Shown here piece by piece: positions 1 to 9,724 of a stretch of 64,000 nt of DNA. Origin of the DNA: Wolbachia endosymbiont of Encarsia formosa (GTDB taxonomy: Bacteria > Pseudomonadota > Alphaproteobacteria > Rickettsiales > Anaplasmataceae); contig NZ_CP154278.1 of assembly GCF_039540065.1 (NCBI RefSeq), positions 744,001 through 808,000 on the forward strand. The letters are read 5' to 3'. A program made the position numbers and the translations under genes. The notes below the pieces were generated by a model. It saw nothing but the letters and a program-made list of their open reading frames with translations. It was not told where the DNA came from and did not search any database. Position 1 is the first letter of the stretch; each line of letters starts with the position of its first letter.

Positions 1-2153
1 ACGGTCGTGGCATTCCAACTGATATTCATGCAGAGGAAGGAATATCAGCAGCAGAAGTAATAATGACCCAACTACATGCAGGAGGTAAATTTGACAGCAA
101 TACCTATAAGGTTTCCGGAGGATTACATGGTGTTGGAATTTCAGTTGTTAATGCGTTATCGAGTTGGCTGGAATTAACCATCTGGCGCAATAAAAAAGAA
201 CATTTCATACGCTTTGAAGATGGTGAGTCTGTTGAATCTTTAAAGGTAATTAATGAACACACAAATAAAAGAGGAACTAGAGTAACGTTTATGCCATCAA
301 CGGGGACTTTTAGTAGTATTGATTTTAGTTACTCCACTCTTGAGAGTCGCATCAGAGAATTGGCATTTTTAAACTCAAATATTGAGATCATTTTGTGTGA
401 TCTCCGTAATAAACCACATGTAAAGTCTCATTTTAACGATAGTAAAGAGTCTGAAGATAATTTTGGTACAGCTAATTTTGTACGGTACTTAGACAAGAAT
501 AAGACACATGTTACTAAAATTGCCAGCATTAGAGATAATGTAAAAGATCTAGGTACCAGTGTAGAAATATCAATGGAGTGGAATGATTCCTACTATGAGA
601 ATATGCTATGCTTCACAAATAATATAAGACAACGGGATGGCGGTACGCATTTGGCAGGGTTTAGATCTGCACTAACCAGATGTATCAATAACTATGCAAA
701 CAATGAAGGTTTTTTGAAGAAGGCAAAAGTGAATTTGACTGGAGAAGATGTTAGAGAAGGCTTAACTTGTGTTTTATCTCTCAAGATGCCTGATCCTAAA
801 TTTTCTTCACAGACAAAAGATAAATTGGTCAGTTCTGAAGCGCGGGCAGTTGTAGAGAGCATAGTTTTTGACAAGTTGAGTACAATGCTTGAAACTGACC
901 CCAAGTTAGCAGCAAGTATAGTAGAAAGAGCGATTAGGTCAGCAAAAGGAAGAGAAGCCGCAAGAAAAGCACGAGAGTTAGTTAAAAATAAAAACAATAT
1001 TAATATTGCAACTCTACCCGGAAAGCTTGCCGATTGTCAGGAAAAAGTTCCTGAGTTATCGGAATTGTTTATAGTAGAGGGTAATTCCGCAGGTGGTACT
1101 GCAAAGCAGGGACGTAATCGTAAAACACAGGCGGTACTTGCTTTAAGAGGGAAAATTCTAAACGTAGAACGTGCAGGGATGGATCGTATTTTTTCATCTG
1201 CAGAAATTGGCTCTCTGATCACGGCAATTGGGGCTGGAATAGGGAGTGAGAACTTCGATATTGAAAAAACTAGGTATCATAAAATTATCATTATGACAGA
1301 CGCAGATGTTGATGGCTCGCATATAAGAACTTTGATTCTAACTTTCTTTTTTAGACATATGCGTGAAGTAATTGAGAAAGGATATTTATACATAGCGCAG
1401 CCGCCGCTCTATAAAGTTACAAAAAATGCTAAAGATACTTATATCAAAGATGATGAAACTTTTGAAGAGTATATAGTAAATTCAGCGATTAAAAGATTAA
1501 CATTAAATGGTGTAGGCAAAGACTTGCGTTTCGTTTTGAATAAGTGCATCAGTATTTCAAACATTAGCAAAAATTATGATAGGGAAATACCACAAAATCT
1601 CTTAGAATCACTGCTAATTTTAAGCAAAAAGAATGCTCTATTGTCTGCTGATGAGATATTAAAATATTTAAAATTGATGTATAGTGAATATAATTGGGAA
1701 GTAGAAGTAAAAGATGAGGAAATTCACATTGCTAAATTGTTTCAAGGGTTAGCAGACAAATATGTATTCTCGCTTAGTATGCTTGAAAGTAAAGAAATAC
1801 GGAATATATTGAGTTCTCTTGATAACATAATTGACTTATTTGATGGTGATTCATTTTTACAGTCGCAAGAAACTGAAATAAAAATAAAGTCTCCGAGTGC
1901 ACTCGCAAAAATAGTGATGGATTATGGTAAAAAAGGTTTAACTCTGCAGAGATTTAAAGGCCTTGGTGAAATGAATGCTGATCAGCTTTGGGAAACTACA
2001 CTCAATCCAGAAACTAGAACTCTGCTAAAAGTTGAAATAAAAGATTGTGAGGAAGCAGATGGCATATTCTCGGTGCTAATGGGTGATATAGTTGAACCAC
2101 GTCGTGACTTTATAAATAACAATGCACTTAACGTGCATGATGTTGATATTTGA
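1..2153 (+). CDS. gyrB: DNA gyrase subunit B, 5' end outside the window
   Basis: Type II topoisomerase subunit that hydrolyses ATP to drive negative supercoiling together with GyrA. The window opens inside the GHKL ATPase domain; the frame is open from base 3, before the first ATG at 63, so the true start lies upstream. Visible are the ATP-lid region with GGLHGVG (about 118-138), the TOPRIM glutamate motif EGNSAGGT (about 1077-1100) and the metal-binding DADVDGSH (about 1300-1323). The C-terminal QRFKGLGEMNADQLWETT motif, which contacts GyrA, is intact. The TOPRIM half carries a longer insert than minimal GyrB proteins. Identity is certain at family level; GyrB is preferred over ParE from the overall motif set. 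Confidence 0.97.
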   Translation, partial: GRGIPTDIHAEEGISAAEVIMTQLHAGGKFDSNTYKVSGGLHGVGISVVNALSSWLELTIWRNKKEHFIRFEDGESVESLKVINEHTNKRGTRVTFMPSTGTFSSIDFSYSTLESRIRELAFLNSNIEIILCDLRNKPHVKSHFNDSKESEDNFGTANFVRYLDKNKTHVTKIASIRDNVKDLGTSVEISMEWNDSYYENMLCFTNNIRQRDGGTHLAGFRSALTRCINNYANNEGFLKKAKVNLTGEDVREGLTCVLSLKMPDPKFSSQTKDKLVSSEARAVVESIVFDKLSTMLETDPKLAASIVERAIRSAKGREAARKARELVKNKNNINIATLPGKLADCQEKVPELSELFIVEGNSAGGTAKQGRNRKTQAVLALRGKILNVERAGMDRIFSSAEIGSLITAIGAGIGSENFDIEKTRYHKIIIMTDADVDGSHIRTLILTFFFRHMREVIEKGYLYIAQPPLYKVTKNAKDTYIKDDETFEEYIVNSAIKRLTLNGVGKDLRFVLNKCISISNISKNYDREIPQNLLESLLILSKKNALLSADEILKYLKLMYSEYNWEVEVKDEEIHIAKLFQGLADKYVFSLSMLESKEIRNILSSLDNIIDLFDGDSFLQSQETEIKIKSPSALAKIVMDYGKKGLTLQRFKGLGEMNADQLWETTLNPETRTLLKVEIKDCEEADGIFSVLMGDIVEPRRDFINNNALNVHDVDI

Positions 2154-2342
2154 TTTTAGAAATGCTAAACCCTTATGGCTCAGCATTGTGTGCCAAACCG
2201 GCTATTTAAAACGTACTACTAACCAATCCATTTAAGAAATCTGAATTGATCTCGGTTGTATTCCCGTTTTCGATCATAAATATATAGATTTTCTGCCGTA
2301 TTGTTGTTACAATTAATGCCTCGCTAAATTGAATATTAATGG

Positions 2343-3809
2343 ATGAATGAATTAAGAAAGCTAAGTATTACAGAGATGCATGATGGACTTAGGCAAGGAG
2401 ATTTCTCTGCTGTTGAGCTTGTGGGGGCACATGTCAACGCAGTTGAAAGTGAACAGCTAAATGCGTTTATAACAAAGACTCCAGAAATCGCAATAAAAGC
2501 TGCTAAAATAGCAGATGAACATTTCTTAAAACAAAAAGATGATATCTCACCACTTATGGGCATACCAGTTGGTGTTAAAGATTTATTCTGCACGAAAGGA
2601 ATAAAAACAACAGCATGCTCAAAAATGCTGGAAAATTTCATCCCGACTTATGAATCTACGGTATCTAATTTGCTTTTAAAAAGTGGAGCAGCCATGCTCG
2701 GTAAACTTAACATGGATGAATTTGCTATGGGCTCTGCTAACATAAATAGCTATTTTGGTCCTGTTGAAAATGTATGGATTAGAAAAAGTGACGGAGAAAA
2801 AGTTGTTCCTGGTGGATCTTCCGGTGGATCTGCAGCATCAGTTGCTGGGTTTTTATGCGCTGGAGCATTAGGAAGCGATACTGGTGGGTCTGTACGTCAA
2901 CCAGCAGCTTATTGCGGATTAGTGGGAATAAAGCCAACTTATGGAAGGTGTTCGCGTTTTGGTATGATTGCATTTGCGAGCTCTCTTGATCAAGCAGGAG
3001 TAATTACTCGTTCCGTTTCTGATTCAGCGTTAATGCTGGAAACAATTTGCGGCTATGATGAAAAAGACTCAACATCGAGCGAAAAACCAGTGCCTAAATT
3101 TTCTAATCTTATAAATGGTGATATCAAGGGTAAGCGCATTGGTATACCAAGAGAATATAGAATGGATGGGATTTCAGAAGAAATCGTTCATTATTGGGAA
3201 AAAGTTTCTTCTAATTTAAAAGAAAATGGTGCTGAAGTTGTTGACATTACTCTGCCTCATACTAAATATGCGGTACCGTTTTACTATCTAATTTGTTCTG
3301 CTGAAACTTCATCTAATCTTGCTCGCTATGATGGTGTACGTTACGGATTCAGGGTTGATGCTGATACTCTTGAAGAAATGTATTCGCTAACAAGAGCAGA
3401 AGGTTTTGGTAAAGAAGTGAAAAGGAGAATTTTAATTGGTGCTTATGCGCTTTCTTCAGGTCATTACAATGAGTATTATGAAAAAGCACAGTGCATTAGG
3501 GCATTAATCAGAAATGATTTTATAAAAGCATTTGAAAAAATAGATTACATACTTGTTCCATCTGCTCCAACAGAAGCTTTCGGCTTGAATGAAAAGCCAG
3601 ATCCATTAATTATGTGCATTAATGATGTGTTTACGGTGCCGGCAAGCTTGGCTGGATTGCCTGCTATCTCTATTCCTGTTGGACTCTCCAATGAGGGCTT
3701 ACCGCTTGCCTTGCAAGTAATTGGAAATTATTACGATGAAGCTGGAATATTAAATATGGCAAGTGTGATAGAGCAAAATTGTGGCAGAATAATTAACTAT
3801 CTTATGTAA
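2343..3809 (+). CDS. gatA: Glutamyl/aspartyl-tRNA amidotransferase subunit A
   Basis: Amidase subunit of the GatCAB complex. It releases ammonia from glutamine and converts misacylated Glu-tRNA(Gln) (and Asp-tRNA(Asn)) to the correct aminoacyl-tRNA, a route used by bacteria lacking glutaminyl-tRNA synthetase. The 488 residues match the family length. The amidase-signature Ser-cisSer-Lys machinery is present: Lys in GVKDLFC (about residue 79), the GGSSGGS loop (157-163) and GSDTGGS (177-183). gatB and gatC are not adjacent, so the complex is encoded at scattered loci. About 190 bases separate it from gyrB. Confidence 0.97.
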   Translation: MNELRKLSITEMHDGLRQGDFSAVELVGAHVNAVESEQLNAFITKTPEIAIKAAKIADEHFLKQKDDISPLMGIPVGVKDLFCTKGIKTTACSKMLENFIPTYESTVSNLLLKSGAAMLGKLNMDEFAMGSANINSYFGPVENVWIRKSDGEKVVPGGSSGGSAASVAGFLCAGALGSDTGGSVRQPAAYCGLVGIKPTYGRCSRFGMIAFASSLDQAGVITRSVSDSALMLETICGYDEKDSTSSEKPVPKFSNLINGDIKGKRIGIPREYRMDGISEEIVHYWEKVSSNLKENGAEVVDITLPHTKYAVPFYYLICSAETSSNLARYDGVRYGFRVDADTLEEMYSLTRAEGFGKEVKRRILIGAYALSSGHYNEYYEKAQCIRALIRNDFIKAFEKIDYILVPSAPTEAFGLNEKPDPLIMCINDVFTVPASLAGLPAISIPVGLSNEGLPLALQVIGNYYDEAGILNMASVIEQNCGRIINYLM

Positions 3810-3911
3810 TATGCCTTCTTATAGTAACTATAGCATTTTAGCTATAGGAAGCAAGAACTTGATTTTTGTAGCTAAATAATAGATTATCAAAGGCACACTC
3901 AAATATCTAAA

Positions 3912-6440
3912 ATGAAAGAAAAGACTTTCACGATCATTGATGGTTACGGTTTTCTTTTCAGAGCTTATTATGTTTTGCATCATTTAACTACCACAACTGG
4001 TATTCCAATAGGTGCTGTATATGGTTTTCTGAATATGGTTCTTAAATACATTGTCCACTCGGACTACTTAACTATAGCATTTGACTCTGGCAAAAAAAAT
4101 TTTAGGCACGATTTATATTCTGAGTATAAAGCAAACAGAGTAACGCCTCCTGAGGATCTAATTCCACAATTTACAATACTGAGAGAAGCAGTGGAAGCTT
4201 TTAACTTCAGCTATGAAGAGATTGAAGGCTATGAAGCAGATGACATAATTGCAACACTAGCTGCAAAATATGCCAACCACGAAGACTTTAAAGTAGTAGT
4301 AGTCTCATCAGATAAAGACTTATTTCAACTCTTGAACCACAATATTTTAATATTCGATCCCATTAAAAATATATATATAGATGAAAAACAAGTAATAGAA
4401 AAATTTGGTGTAAACTCACACAAGCTTCTTGACTTATTTTCTCTAACTGGAGATGCATCTGACAACATTCCAGGCGTCCCAGGAATAGGCCCAAAGACTG
4501 CAGCTAAATTACTAGATGAATTTGATTCGTTGGATAACATTATAGAAAACATCAATAACATCGAGCAAACAAGAGTTCGTAATATTCTTACTGAGCATAA
4601 GGAAAAAGCACTTATTTCAAGAGAACTTTTATCACTATACGAAAAAGTAGACCTTCAACATGATATTGCAAAATATGAAGTCTATCCTCCAAATATGGAA
4701 AAATTGTTATCCTTTTTGAAGAAATATGAATTTAATTCATTGATAGGAAAAGTAGAAAAGCTTTTTTCTTATAGTGGATCTAGCACAAAAGAGAAAACAG
4801 AATATAGCGGTGAAGAATTAGAAAAATTTTTGGAGCATTGCAGATATGAAGGCAAAATTGCAATTCATTGCCACTTTGAAAACAACGCGTTAAACAAAAT
4901 CTCCTTATCTTGCAGTGAAGATAATATTTTCTACATAGATCAAAACTGTCTACAAGATGCACTCACTATAATAAATTCAACTTTATTTTCAAATGGGGTG
5001 CTTAAAATAATACATGATATTAGAAAGATCAGAGAAATATTTCCTACAATAGAGAGAGTGCTAGACTCAATTGATGACTTGATGATCATGTCATACAGCC
5101 TTGACACAGGTAAGCATGATCATAGTATTCCAAACATAGTTTCACACAATTTAAGTGAAAATGTAGAAACTTTCTCGGCAAAAACTTTAATAGCGATCCA
5201 TGAGAAACTGACACAAAGATTATTTCAGGAAAAACTTTTTACGATTTACGAGCGCTTTGACAAGCCTCTAATGAAAGTAATATTTGATATGGAGCAAAAT
5301 GGAATACTGCTCAATATTCAAAAACTACAGGAATTGTCTGATAAGTTTGAGCAGCTAATTGCTGTACTTGAAAACGATATACATAATTTAGCAGGAGAAA
5401 AATTCAACATTGCATCGCCAAAACAATTAAGTGATGTTTTATTTAATAAAATGGAGATAAGTAAAAAGAAAAAGTCAAAATCTGGGTCTTATAGCACAAA
5501 CTCTGAAGTTCTAGAGGCGCTTGAAGAGGAAGGAGTAGAAATTGCAGGTAAAATTTTAAGTTGGCGACATTCAAGTAAATTAAAGGTTACTTACACTGAT
5601 GCGTTAATAAAACAGGTTGATCCGCTTGATGGTAGGATACATACAAGCTTTTCAATCACTGTGACTGCAACTGGAAGGCTGAGCTCTAGCAATCCTAATT
5701 TACAAAATATTCCTATCAGAAGCGAAGAAGGTAGTCTTATCAGGCAAGCCTTTATTGTGCCAAAAGGGTGCAAGATAATTTCTGCTGACTATTCGCAAAT
5801 AGAATTAAGACTCCTGGCACATGTGGCAGATGTTGCGGCATTTAAAGAAGCTTTTGCAAATAGGGAAGATATTCATGATATTACCGCAAGACAAGTTTTT
5901 GGAGTGCAAGAAATAGATGAGCAATTAAGACGCAAAGCAAAAACCATTAATTTTGGAATTATATATGGAATTAGTCCATTTGGCCTTGCAAAGCGACTTG
6001 GAATTACCTTTCAAGAGGCTGCTGAATACATTAATTACTATTTTTCTTGTTACCCAGAAATAAAGGTCTATATGGAAAAAGCAGTATCTATCGCGAGAAA
6101 TCATGGTTATGTAGAGACTTTGTTTGGTAGAAGATGTTTTGTAAGAGACATAAACAATAAAATTCCTTATCTAAGACAATTTGCAGAAAGGGCAGCAATA
6201 AATGCACCACTTCAGGGAACTGCCGCTGATATAATAAAACGCGCGATGATTCGGCTTTTTGATCAGTTAAAGTTAGGTAAAATAATCCTCCAAGTCCACG
6301 ATGAGCTACTAGTTGAAGTAGAGGACGACAAGGTACAAGAAACAGCAAAACTTATGAAAGACGTAATGGAAAATGCGATAGAAATCTCTATACCACTTGA
6401 AGTAGAAATAAAAATTAGCGACAACTGGGGCTTTTCTTAA
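3912..6440 (+). CDS. polA: DNA polymerase I, proofreading site lost
   Basis: Family A polymerase for Okazaki fragment maturation and gap filling. The 842-residue protein has three parts. First is an N-terminal 5' nuclease (SSDKDLFQLL and the helix-hairpin-helix around GDASDNIPGVPGIGPK, about residues 180-196). Second is a middle 3'-5' exonuclease-like region. Third is the polymerase, with motif A DYSQIEL (from residue 626), the O-helix RRKAKTINFGIIYG and motif C VHDE (about 795-798). Where proofreading enzymes have a DxE pair, this sequence reads IAIHCHFEN, so the exonuclease active site appears degenerate, as is common in small-genome bacteria. An imperfect hairpin with CTTCTTATAG and CTATAGGAAG arms precedes the gene (about 3815-3855). 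Confidence 0.97.
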   Translation: MKEKTFTIIDGYGFLFRAYYVLHHLTTTTGIPIGAVYGFLNMVLKYIVHSDYLTIAFDSGKKNFRHDLYSEYKANRVTPPEDLIPQFTILREAVEAFNFSYEEIEGYEADDIIATLAAKYANHEDFKVVVVSSDKDLFQLLNHNILIFDPIKNIYIDEKQVIEKFGVNSHKLLDLFSLTGDASDNIPGVPGIGPKTAAKLLDEFDSLDNIIENINNIEQTRVRNILTEHKEKALISRELLSLYEKVDLQHDIAKYEVYPPNMEKLLSFLKKYEFNSLIGKVEKLFSYSGSSTKEKTEYSGEELEKFLEHCRYEGKIAIHCHFENNALNKISLSCSEDNIFYIDQNCLQDALTIINSTLFSNGVLKIIHDIRKIREIFPTIERVLDSIDDLMIMSYSLDTGKHDHSIPNIVSHNLSENVETFSAKTLIAIHEKLTQRLFQEKLFTIYERFDKPLMKVIFDMEQNGILLNIQKLQELSDKFEQLIAVLENDIHNLAGEKFNIASPKQLSDVLFNKMEISKKKKSKSGSYSTNSEVLEALEEEGVEIAGKILSWRHSSKLKVTYTDALIKQVDPLDGRIHTSFSITVTATGRLSSSNPNLQNIPIRSEEGSLIRQAFIVPKGCKIISADYSQIELRLLAHVADVAAFKEAFANREDIHDITARQVFGVQEIDEQLRRKAKTINFGIIYGISPFGLAKRLGITFQEAAEYINYYFSCYPEIKVYMEKAVSIARNHGYVETLFGRRCFVRDINNKIPYLRQFAERAAINAPLQGTAADIIKRAMIRLFDQLKLGKIILQVHDELLVEVEDDKVQETAKLMKDVMENAIEISIPLEVEIKISDNWGFS

Positions 6441-6457
6441 TTATACCGTATACCCTA

Positions 6458-6973
6458 AGAACCTGTCTTGAAAGGACTTAATTAACAAGCATAGTCATAT
6501 TAAAGAGTTCTTGAAGTAAGGAGAGCACGTTAAGCAAACAACGTTTACCTAAAATTATGTGATATTAGCAGCTTTCTTGCCCCGTTTTCAGTAAATAGTG
6601 ATTTTTCTATATAAATTTTATTTTAGCTAGCAATAGGCGCCTATTGGTTTTTAGCTAAAGTAAAGGTCAAATATCTGGAATTATGGACATAAAATCCCCC
6701 TGTGTGAAAAAGATTAGAAAAAAGTGCAGCGCACATACGACAGAGATTAAGTATACGTTTATACACTGAAGAAGATACGCTACGCTTTTTGATTAAAAGT
6801 TTGACTGAAAAGTCTGCAGACAAAGATAGATTTTGAGCTCTTAAAATATCTCTAACTGTAATTATAATCAGATTTAAAATATATGGAAGCAATTTTTTAC
6901 ATTCCCTTATCATTTGTTACTTTTCTATTTCTTGCTTTATTCTTTTCTTTTTTTCTCTTTCAAGACAGGTTCT
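6458..6973. mobile_element. Degraded element bounded by 17-bp perfect inverted repeats
   Basis: AGAACCTGTCTTGAAAG (6458-6474) recurs as its exact reverse complement at 6957-6973, enclosing 516 bp. This is the architecture of an insertion sequence remnant or MITE. No transposase motif is recognisable inside. The only open frame of note (6641-6913, minus strand, about 90 codons) is hydrophobic and unrecognised. A stretch near 6805-6850 resembles 58660-58710 downstream, so related sequence is dispersed. No clear target duplication is visible. The element fills most of the 599-bp gap between polA and the next gene, and its right end lies just ahead of that gene's promoter. Confidence 0.6.
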
Positions 6974-6980
6974 AAGAAAT

Positions 6981-7008
6981 TTGAATTAATGCGAAAATAT
7001 GCTATAAT
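6981..7008 (+). promoter_or_regulatory. Promoter of the 7040 gene
   Basis: TTGAAT (6981-6986), a 16-bp spacer and a perfect TATAAT (7003-7008), 32 bases before the ATG. It sits immediately to the right of the inverted-repeat element, so the element may have landed in the upstream regulatory region. Confidence 0.6.
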
Positions 7009-7039
7009 TAAAGCATAGGTTAGTACGGATAGATCAGTT

Positions 7040-7963
7040 ATGACAGTTCCAAAAGCAAAAAATAAGCCTTTAGAATCATCTACTCAGGTGACCGGGCAAA
7101 ATGAAATGCTCTTCAAGAAGGAACATAAGGAAATTTACGATTACTTTGTGAAAGTATTAGAAGTTAAAGCCAAATTAAAGGAGAGCAAAGGAATAACTGA
7201 TTATTTTATATTAGCTTACAAGAAGATACTACTAACTAATGTCAATCCAGAAAAGATAAGACCACTCAGTGAAGAGAATTTTTGTCAGTTTTTACTTTCT
7301 ATATTTAAAGAAGTTAGAGAGAAAAAATTGGCTATAGAGGAAGATATTAAAGTAAAGCAAATAGTAGAAGGATGCTTAGATGATGTACGTGGTACAGAAG
7401 CTAGGGATTGGGTTGTTGATTTTGTTAAGCGTAAAATACCTGGAAGAGGATTATTAGAAAAAATACCAGGTCTTGGAAAAGTTTTAGATGTTAAGGAAGA
7501 AGAGGATAAACCACTACTTAGTGATGAAGAGATGGTAACAAAGTTCTTACGTAAAGTTTTTTTTCCTATTCTTTTTTCCATTGCTTCAATATTAATTTTT
7601 GGTCCTATTACACTTGCGATAATTTCTGCTGTTATTGGTACAATATTTGCTGTAAAGGGAGGAATTGAAGTTCTTTTTTCAAATAATAGGCCAGGTACTT
7701 TATATGACCCTAGCTCACCAGATAAAGATGATATAGAAAAGAGAGAAAAATTGAATGAAAAAATTCGCAATGGCATTGATGATATTTTAAAAACCCCAAT
7801 TGAAAGACCTCTTGAAACAATTGCTGACGGGAGTAAAAAACAACCTACTCCGAAACAAGCTTCTCAGGTGGGAAATAAATGGGGTGAGCAGCTTACTATG
7901 CTTGATGGAAAAATTACTATAGATCAGCCAGCCAAAAGCACAGAAAAGACAGCAGTCAATTAA
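7040..7963 (+). CDS. Hypothetical membrane-anchored protein
   Basis: 307 residues, not recognised. The first 170 residues are charged and helical. Two closely spaced hydrophobic segments follow (about residues 174-190 and 192-212, from FFPILFSIASILIFGP through the AIISAVIGTIFAV stretch). The C-terminal 95 residues are polar and Pro/Lys-rich (KTPIERPLETI, KKQPTPKQ) and look disordered. There is no signal peptide, so the hydrophobic hairpin probably anchors it in the inner membrane or inserts into a host membrane. It has its own consensus promoter and terminator and so is probably monocistronic. The layout resembles other Rickettsiales candidate effectors, but no function is assigned. Confidence 0.75.
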   Translation: MTVPKAKNKPLESSTQVTGQNEMLFKKEHKEIYDYFVKVLEVKAKLKESKGITDYFILAYKKILLTNVNPEKIRPLSEENFCQFLLSIFKEVREKKLAIEEDIKVKQIVEGCLDDVRGTEARDWVVDFVKRKIPGRGLLEKIPGLGKVLDVKEEEDKPLLSDEEMVTKFLRKVFFPILFSIASILIFGPITLAIISAVIGTIFAVKGGIEVLFSNNRPGTLYDPSSPDKDDIEKREKLNEKIRNGIDDILKTPIERPLETIADGSKKQPTPKQASQVGNKWGEQLTMLDGKITIDQPAKSTEKTAVN

Positions 7964-8010
7964 GACCTATTTGCCAAAGGTGAATTGTGTAATAGGTCTT
8001 TTATTGTTTT
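7962..8010. terminator. Shared terminator between convergent genes
   Basis: AAGACCTATT (7962-7971) pairs with AATAGGTCTT (7991-8000), followed by TTATTGTTTT on the plus strand. The stem overlaps the stop codon of the 7040 gene and abuts the stop of xthA, so it could serve both strands. Confidence 0.65.
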
Positions 8011-8789
8011 ATAACACATACAACGGGAGTATGATCAGATGGGTTTTCTAGTTTACGCAACCTATCATCTATGTAACATGTTTCCAATTTATCTGCAGCT
8101 TGTGGCGATAGCAGCATATGATCTATTCGCATTCCTTGATTGTTTCTGAGTAAATTGCCTTGATAATTCCACCAAGTGAATTGTTGTAAGTTGAGGTGAG
8201 ATATTCTAAATGCATCTTTAAAACCAAGATTCAAGATCGCTCTTAATTTCTCACGCTCTTTTATATGAAAGCACACTTGGCCATTTAATAAATTTGAATC
8301 AAAAACATCAATTTCATCCAGTGCAACATTATAATCACCAGCTATAATAGTTAACTCTTCATTTTTCAACAAAGTGCCCATCCTTTCATATAGGTTATCA
8401 AAAAACTTGAGTTTATACTCAAAAGTATGAGAGTCTGGGCTTTGACCGTTTGGAACGTATACACTTCCTACCCTTACCTTATTATTGGTGTGTTTTATCA
8501 CACACTCTATATAACGTGCTTCTTGATGACTCTCTACAACATCAATTTTTAATTTTTCCAGTATTGGATATTTAGATAAAACACAAACACCATTTCTTGC
8601 AACCTGTCCATAGACAGCATATTCATATCCTAACTTTTCTATCTCTGCATAAGGAAATTGCTCTTCTGTACATTTTATCTCTTGCAGCAAAACTATATCT
8701 ATCTGACTATCAACTATAAAACTACAAAGTTGGTTAATTCTTTTACGTATGGAGTTTACATTCCAAGTTCCAATCTTTAGCATCAACAA
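8001..8789 (-). CDS. xthA: Exodeoxyribonuclease III / AP endonuclease
   Basis: Base-excision repair nuclease that cuts at abasic sites and degrades 3' ends. The 262 residues are normal length. The exonuclease-endonuclease-phosphatase fold motifs are all present: GTWNVNSIRKR at the N-terminus, the metal-binding glutamate in LLQEIKC, AGDYNVALDEIDV, the late RIDHMLLS and the terminal SDHTPV catalytic Asp-His. The first ATG overlaps the end of hemD by 7 bases, which suggests a two-gene unit with translational coupling. An ATG two codons further in (MLKIGTWNVN) is an equally good start. Confidence 0.95.
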   Translation of the reverse strand: MLMLKIGTWNVNSIRKRINQLCSFIVDSQIDIVLLQEIKCTEEQFPYAEIEKLGYEYAVYGQVARNGVCVLSKYPILEKLKIDVVESHQEARYIECVIKHTNNKVRVGSVYVPNGQSPDSHTFEYKLKFFDNLYERMGTLLKNEELTIIAGDYNVALDEIDVFDSNLLNGQVCFHIKEREKLRAILNLGFKDAFRISHLNLQQFTWWNYQGNLLRNNQGMRIDHMLLSPQAADKLETCYIDDRLRKLENPSDHTPVVCVIKQ

Positions 8790-9490
8790 TCCTTATTAAT
8801 TATATCAATTAAACTCTCCCCTGTAGGCAACCTCGATGTTATAATTTTTTTCCACTTGATTAACTTTAAACTATCAGCAATGTTTTTACTCATGGTATAT
8901 GCAACTGTATTATTCATCACAGGAGATAGCCCACTTTTTAGAACTAATGAACAAAACACCCTTGCTGTCTGTGAGGAAAAAAAAGCAACACTATCAATTT
9001 TACCATCCAATAGTAAATTTTTACACCTATTAGTTAGACTCCTTTTAGTAATTGTTTTATAGAGTACAACTTCTCTTACGTTAAAACCTTCTTCAGATAA
9101 TCTTTTTTTTAGGTCACATGATACTTCTTGTCCCCTTATATATAAGAACTTTATTGCATTTGAATAATGAGCTTTTATGAATGATATCAGACCATCAACG
9201 TTGCTGTCTGCTGAGATTATATCGGAAAATCCCAAATTTTTTGCAGCCTGCATAGTTGAATTACCAACCGTAATAATTGGAAAGCCATCCTCTTTACATA
9301 TTTGACTGAAAGCCTTTACACTGTTTTTACTTGTAGATATCACAACGTCAAATTCATACGCAGATATATCAGGATTTAAGTACTTTATTGTGAATACTGG
9401 CTCTATAAAAACTTTGTATCCATATTTTTTCAGCGTGCTTCTTGTGCTCAACGAATCTAATAAAGGCCTTGTCAATAAAATATACTTCAT
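8783..9490 (-). CDS. hemD: Uroporphyrinogen-III synthase
   Basis: Cyclises hydroxymethylbilane to uroporphyrinogen III in haem synthesis. The 235 residues fit the family. Sequence conservation in HemD is low, so the call rests on the opening ILLTRPLLDS strand-turn, the central VGNSTMQAAKNLGF segment, the FLYIRGQEVS segment and the late VAFFSSQTARVF segment, all in family order. It is followed directly by xthA with a 7-base overlap. Retained haem synthesis is expected in Wolbachia. Confidence 0.85.
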   Translation of the reverse strand: MKYILLTRPLLDSLSTRSTLKKYGYKVFIEPVFTIKYLNPDISAYEFDVVISTSKNSVKAFSQICKEDGFPIITVGNSTMQAAKNLGFSDIISADSNVDGLISFIKAHYSNAIKFLYIRGQEVSCDLKKRLSEEGFNVREVVLYKTITKRSLTNRCKNLLLDGKIDSVAFFSSQTARVFCSLVLKSGLSPVMNNTVAYTMSKNIADSLKLIKWKKIITSRLPTGESLIDIINKDC

Positions 9491-9662
9491 TCTGATTTAT
9501 TTCACTAGCAGTAAAATAATATCCCTTATACACAAATTATTGAATAAAAACTTTTATTTTTTAAGTTTCTTGCGTAATCTATGAAAAAGGCAAGAGAAAC
9601 TCAATAGTTGGCCTAGTAATAAAAAATTGATCATAAACAAGCGAATGTTTTTGATCAAATAA

Positions 9663-9697
9663 AAAAAAGATGTTACTCACTGAGTAACATCTTTTTT
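9663..9697 (-). terminator. Perfect 17-bp hairpin terminator
   Basis: AAAAAAGATGTTACTCA and its exact complement are centred on C9680. With A-tracts on one side and T-tracts on the other, it is an intrinsic terminator in both directions. It lies 28 bases downstream of the stop of the 519-residue minus-strand gene and separates it from hemD. Confidence 0.85.
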
Positions 9698-9724
9698 AAG
9701 AAGATAGATAGTTTTGTTTACTCT

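Noticed and set aside
2154..2200. Terminator after gyrB (AATGCT…AGCATT)
   Set aside because: The stem is only 6 bp, the loop is long and there is no T-run.
6641..6913. 90-codon minus-strand frame inside the inverted-repeat element
   Set aside because: No transposase or other motif, no clear ribosome-binding site; kept only as part of the element.
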